A stretch of 64,000 nt of DNA from CAVYUC01 sp963771595 (lineage in GTDB: Bacteria > Bacteroidota > Bacteroidia > Bacteroidales > Prolixibacteraceae): assembly GCA_963771595.1 (NCBI GenBank), contig CAVYUC010000033.1, positions 202,966 through 266,965 of the forward strand, given 5' to 3'. Below are positions 63,251-64,000 of the stretch, piece after piece. The position numbers and the translations under genes are program-made. Numbering within the stretch: position 1 is the first letter of the stretch; each line of letters begins with the position of its first letter. The notes under the pieces are model-generated. The model saw only the letters and a list, made by a program, of their open reading frames with translations, searched no databases and was not told where the DNA came from.

Positions 63251-64000
63251 TCAGGCCTTGAGTTTTTCGAGAAAGAATTCTACCAAATCTTTGCCCGATG
63301 TATCAACAATACCAATTTCAGGGGCATAAACAATTGCTTCAAGACCAACTTCCTCTGCTTTATCTTTTAATGCTTTTGCGTGTAGTGGATGATGATTCAA
63401 CTCATCCTGCGTAACCGGAATTCCATTATGATGTTTATTATAAATAAAAACCGGTGAACTGCTTTTTCTCATTTTACCAAGAAAATCAAGCTCTGTTCTT
63501 ATTTTCGATTTTGATTTTAAATCCGGATTACCGGAAGGTTTTAATCCAAATGCCATTGCAATGGAACGCAGTTGTTCAGGAGTTTCAGCAACCGGCACGC
63601 CAATAATATCTTTCCATTGAAAAATATCGTAAGTCGATTGTGTGGCAAAAGCTCCGGCGCAGGTTATCCGGGTAGATTCCCGCAGCACCGGATCATCATT
63701 TTCCATGTCAGCCATATCATCAGAGAAAGCCAGCCACAGCGCTGTACCGGCGCCGGCAGACCCACCCGAACAGGCAATCTTTGTTTTATCAACATTATAT
63801 TTTCCCGCATGAAAACGAATGTATTGGAGGCACCTTTTGGAGTCATTTAAACTCGCCATTATCCCATAGGGCTCCTCCGTCATAAAGCGGTAGTTAATAA
63901 CAGCCACCGAAACGCCGGCGTCGAGAAACCGAACCAAGTCTTCCGAGTCAAAATACTTTGATTTATCGCCGCCAACAAAACCACCACCATGAATATAGAT
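63251..64000 (-). CDS. Alpha/beta-hydrolase (esterase/lipase HSL type), C-terminal part, cut by window edge
   Basis: The reading frame is open to the window end, so at least 249 residues belong to it. It has the hormone-sensitive-lipase oxyanion motif IYIHGGGFVGGDKS close to the edge, the nucleophile elbow CSGGSAGAGTAL (Ser in GGSAG) and a lid-like LKSKSKIRTELDFLG. The catalytic His, usually in a PHGF-type motif near the C-terminus, is not visible: the end reads IVYAPEIGIVDTSGKDLV. It may use another residue or be catalytically impaired. It would be an exported or cytoplasmic carboxylesterase; the signal region is outside the window. Confidence 0.82.
   Translation of the reverse strand: MYIHGGGFVGGDKSKYFDSEDLVRFLDAGVSVAVINYRFMTEEPYGIMASLNDSKRCLQYIRFHAGKYNVDKTKIACSGGSAGAGTALWLAFSDDMADMENDDPVLRESTRITCAGAFATQSTYDIFQWKDIIGVPVAETPEQLRSIAMAFGLKPSGNPDLKSKSKIRTELDFLGKMRKSSSPVFIYNKHHNGIPVTQDELNHHPLHAKALKDKAEEVGLEAIVYAPEIGIVDTSGKDLVEFFLEKLKA

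Noticed and set aside
1..64000. tRNA, rRNA, riboswitch, phage, integrase or intact transposase
   Set aside because: None recognised on either strand; absence of small structured RNAs cannot be proven without a covariance-model search.

Overview
The window is one stretch of a Bacteroidota chromosome. It is probably from the Bacteroidales/Marinilabiliales side, for example a Prolixibacteraceae-like marine or sediment glycan degrader; the order-level placement is an inference. The evidence for Bacteroidota is two SusC/SusD pairs, six proteins with a type IX secretion (T9SS) C-terminal sorting domain (CTD), Bacteroidota-type -7 boxes (TAnnTTTG) ahead of many genes, few strong Shine-Dalgarno sequences and AT-rich intergenic DNA. 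I see no rRNA, tRNA, CRISPR array, phage or intact insertion sequence.

Layout. 1-6.7 kb is core: the start of glutamate dehydrogenase (cut by the window edge), groS-groL, secG, a TPR protein, lptE, a sigma-54 activator without a receiver domain, and kdsB on the other strand. 6.8-12.5 kb holds exported proteins: a tiny protein that is little more than a T9SS CTD, a secreted phospholipase-D-fold protein and a beta-propeller/phosphoesterase fusion. 12.7-14.2 kb holds a MazF-type toxin-antitoxin pair and a frameshifted outer-membrane protein gene. 14.3-30.4 kb is a carbohydrate-uptake region: a GH5 enzyme with two CBM6-like modules, then a six-gene run FAS1 - SusC - SusD - FAS1 - SusC - SusD. 30.46-31.0 kb is a non-coding element of degenerate 8-nt and 11-nt tandem repeats between two matching terminators. 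31.0-39.4 kb encodes three large T9SS-type proteins (CBM9-like, DUF362-CBM9, CotH-kinase/lamin-tail), two of them broken by a single extra base.

39.6-49.4 kb: an oxidoreductase and an AraC remnant, then a minus-strand operon gntR - GH9-like - deoC - sugar transporter - ribokinase-family kinase - GH140-like. I read this as a pentose or 2-deoxyribose catabolic operon. A perfect 18-bp palindrome lies upstream of gntR, facing a divergent aldo/keto reductase. The operon is interrupted by four copies of a short palindromic repeat. 49.8-64 kb returns to mostly core functions: lepA, a small conserved-looking protein with a hybrid histidine kinase, a GH43 enzyme, sucC-sucD (with a 7-nt tandem repeat between them), a KdsD-like SIS isomerase with an isochorismatase-family hydrolase, a DUF4143 ATPase behind a perfect 15-bp inverted repeat, a metallo-beta-lactamase-fold hydrolase, lysC, and an esterase cut by the window end.

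How the genes work together. The 14-30 kb block can bind and cut a glycan at the cell surface and import the products, with FAS1 lipoproteins in the place where surface glycan-binding proteins usually sit. The 40-48 kb operon could release, import, phosphorylate and cleave a pentose-like sugar. KdsB and the SIS isomerase belong to Kdo/LPS synthesis, and LptE to LPS export. All functional calls rest on motif and family recognition from the sequence; no searches were run.
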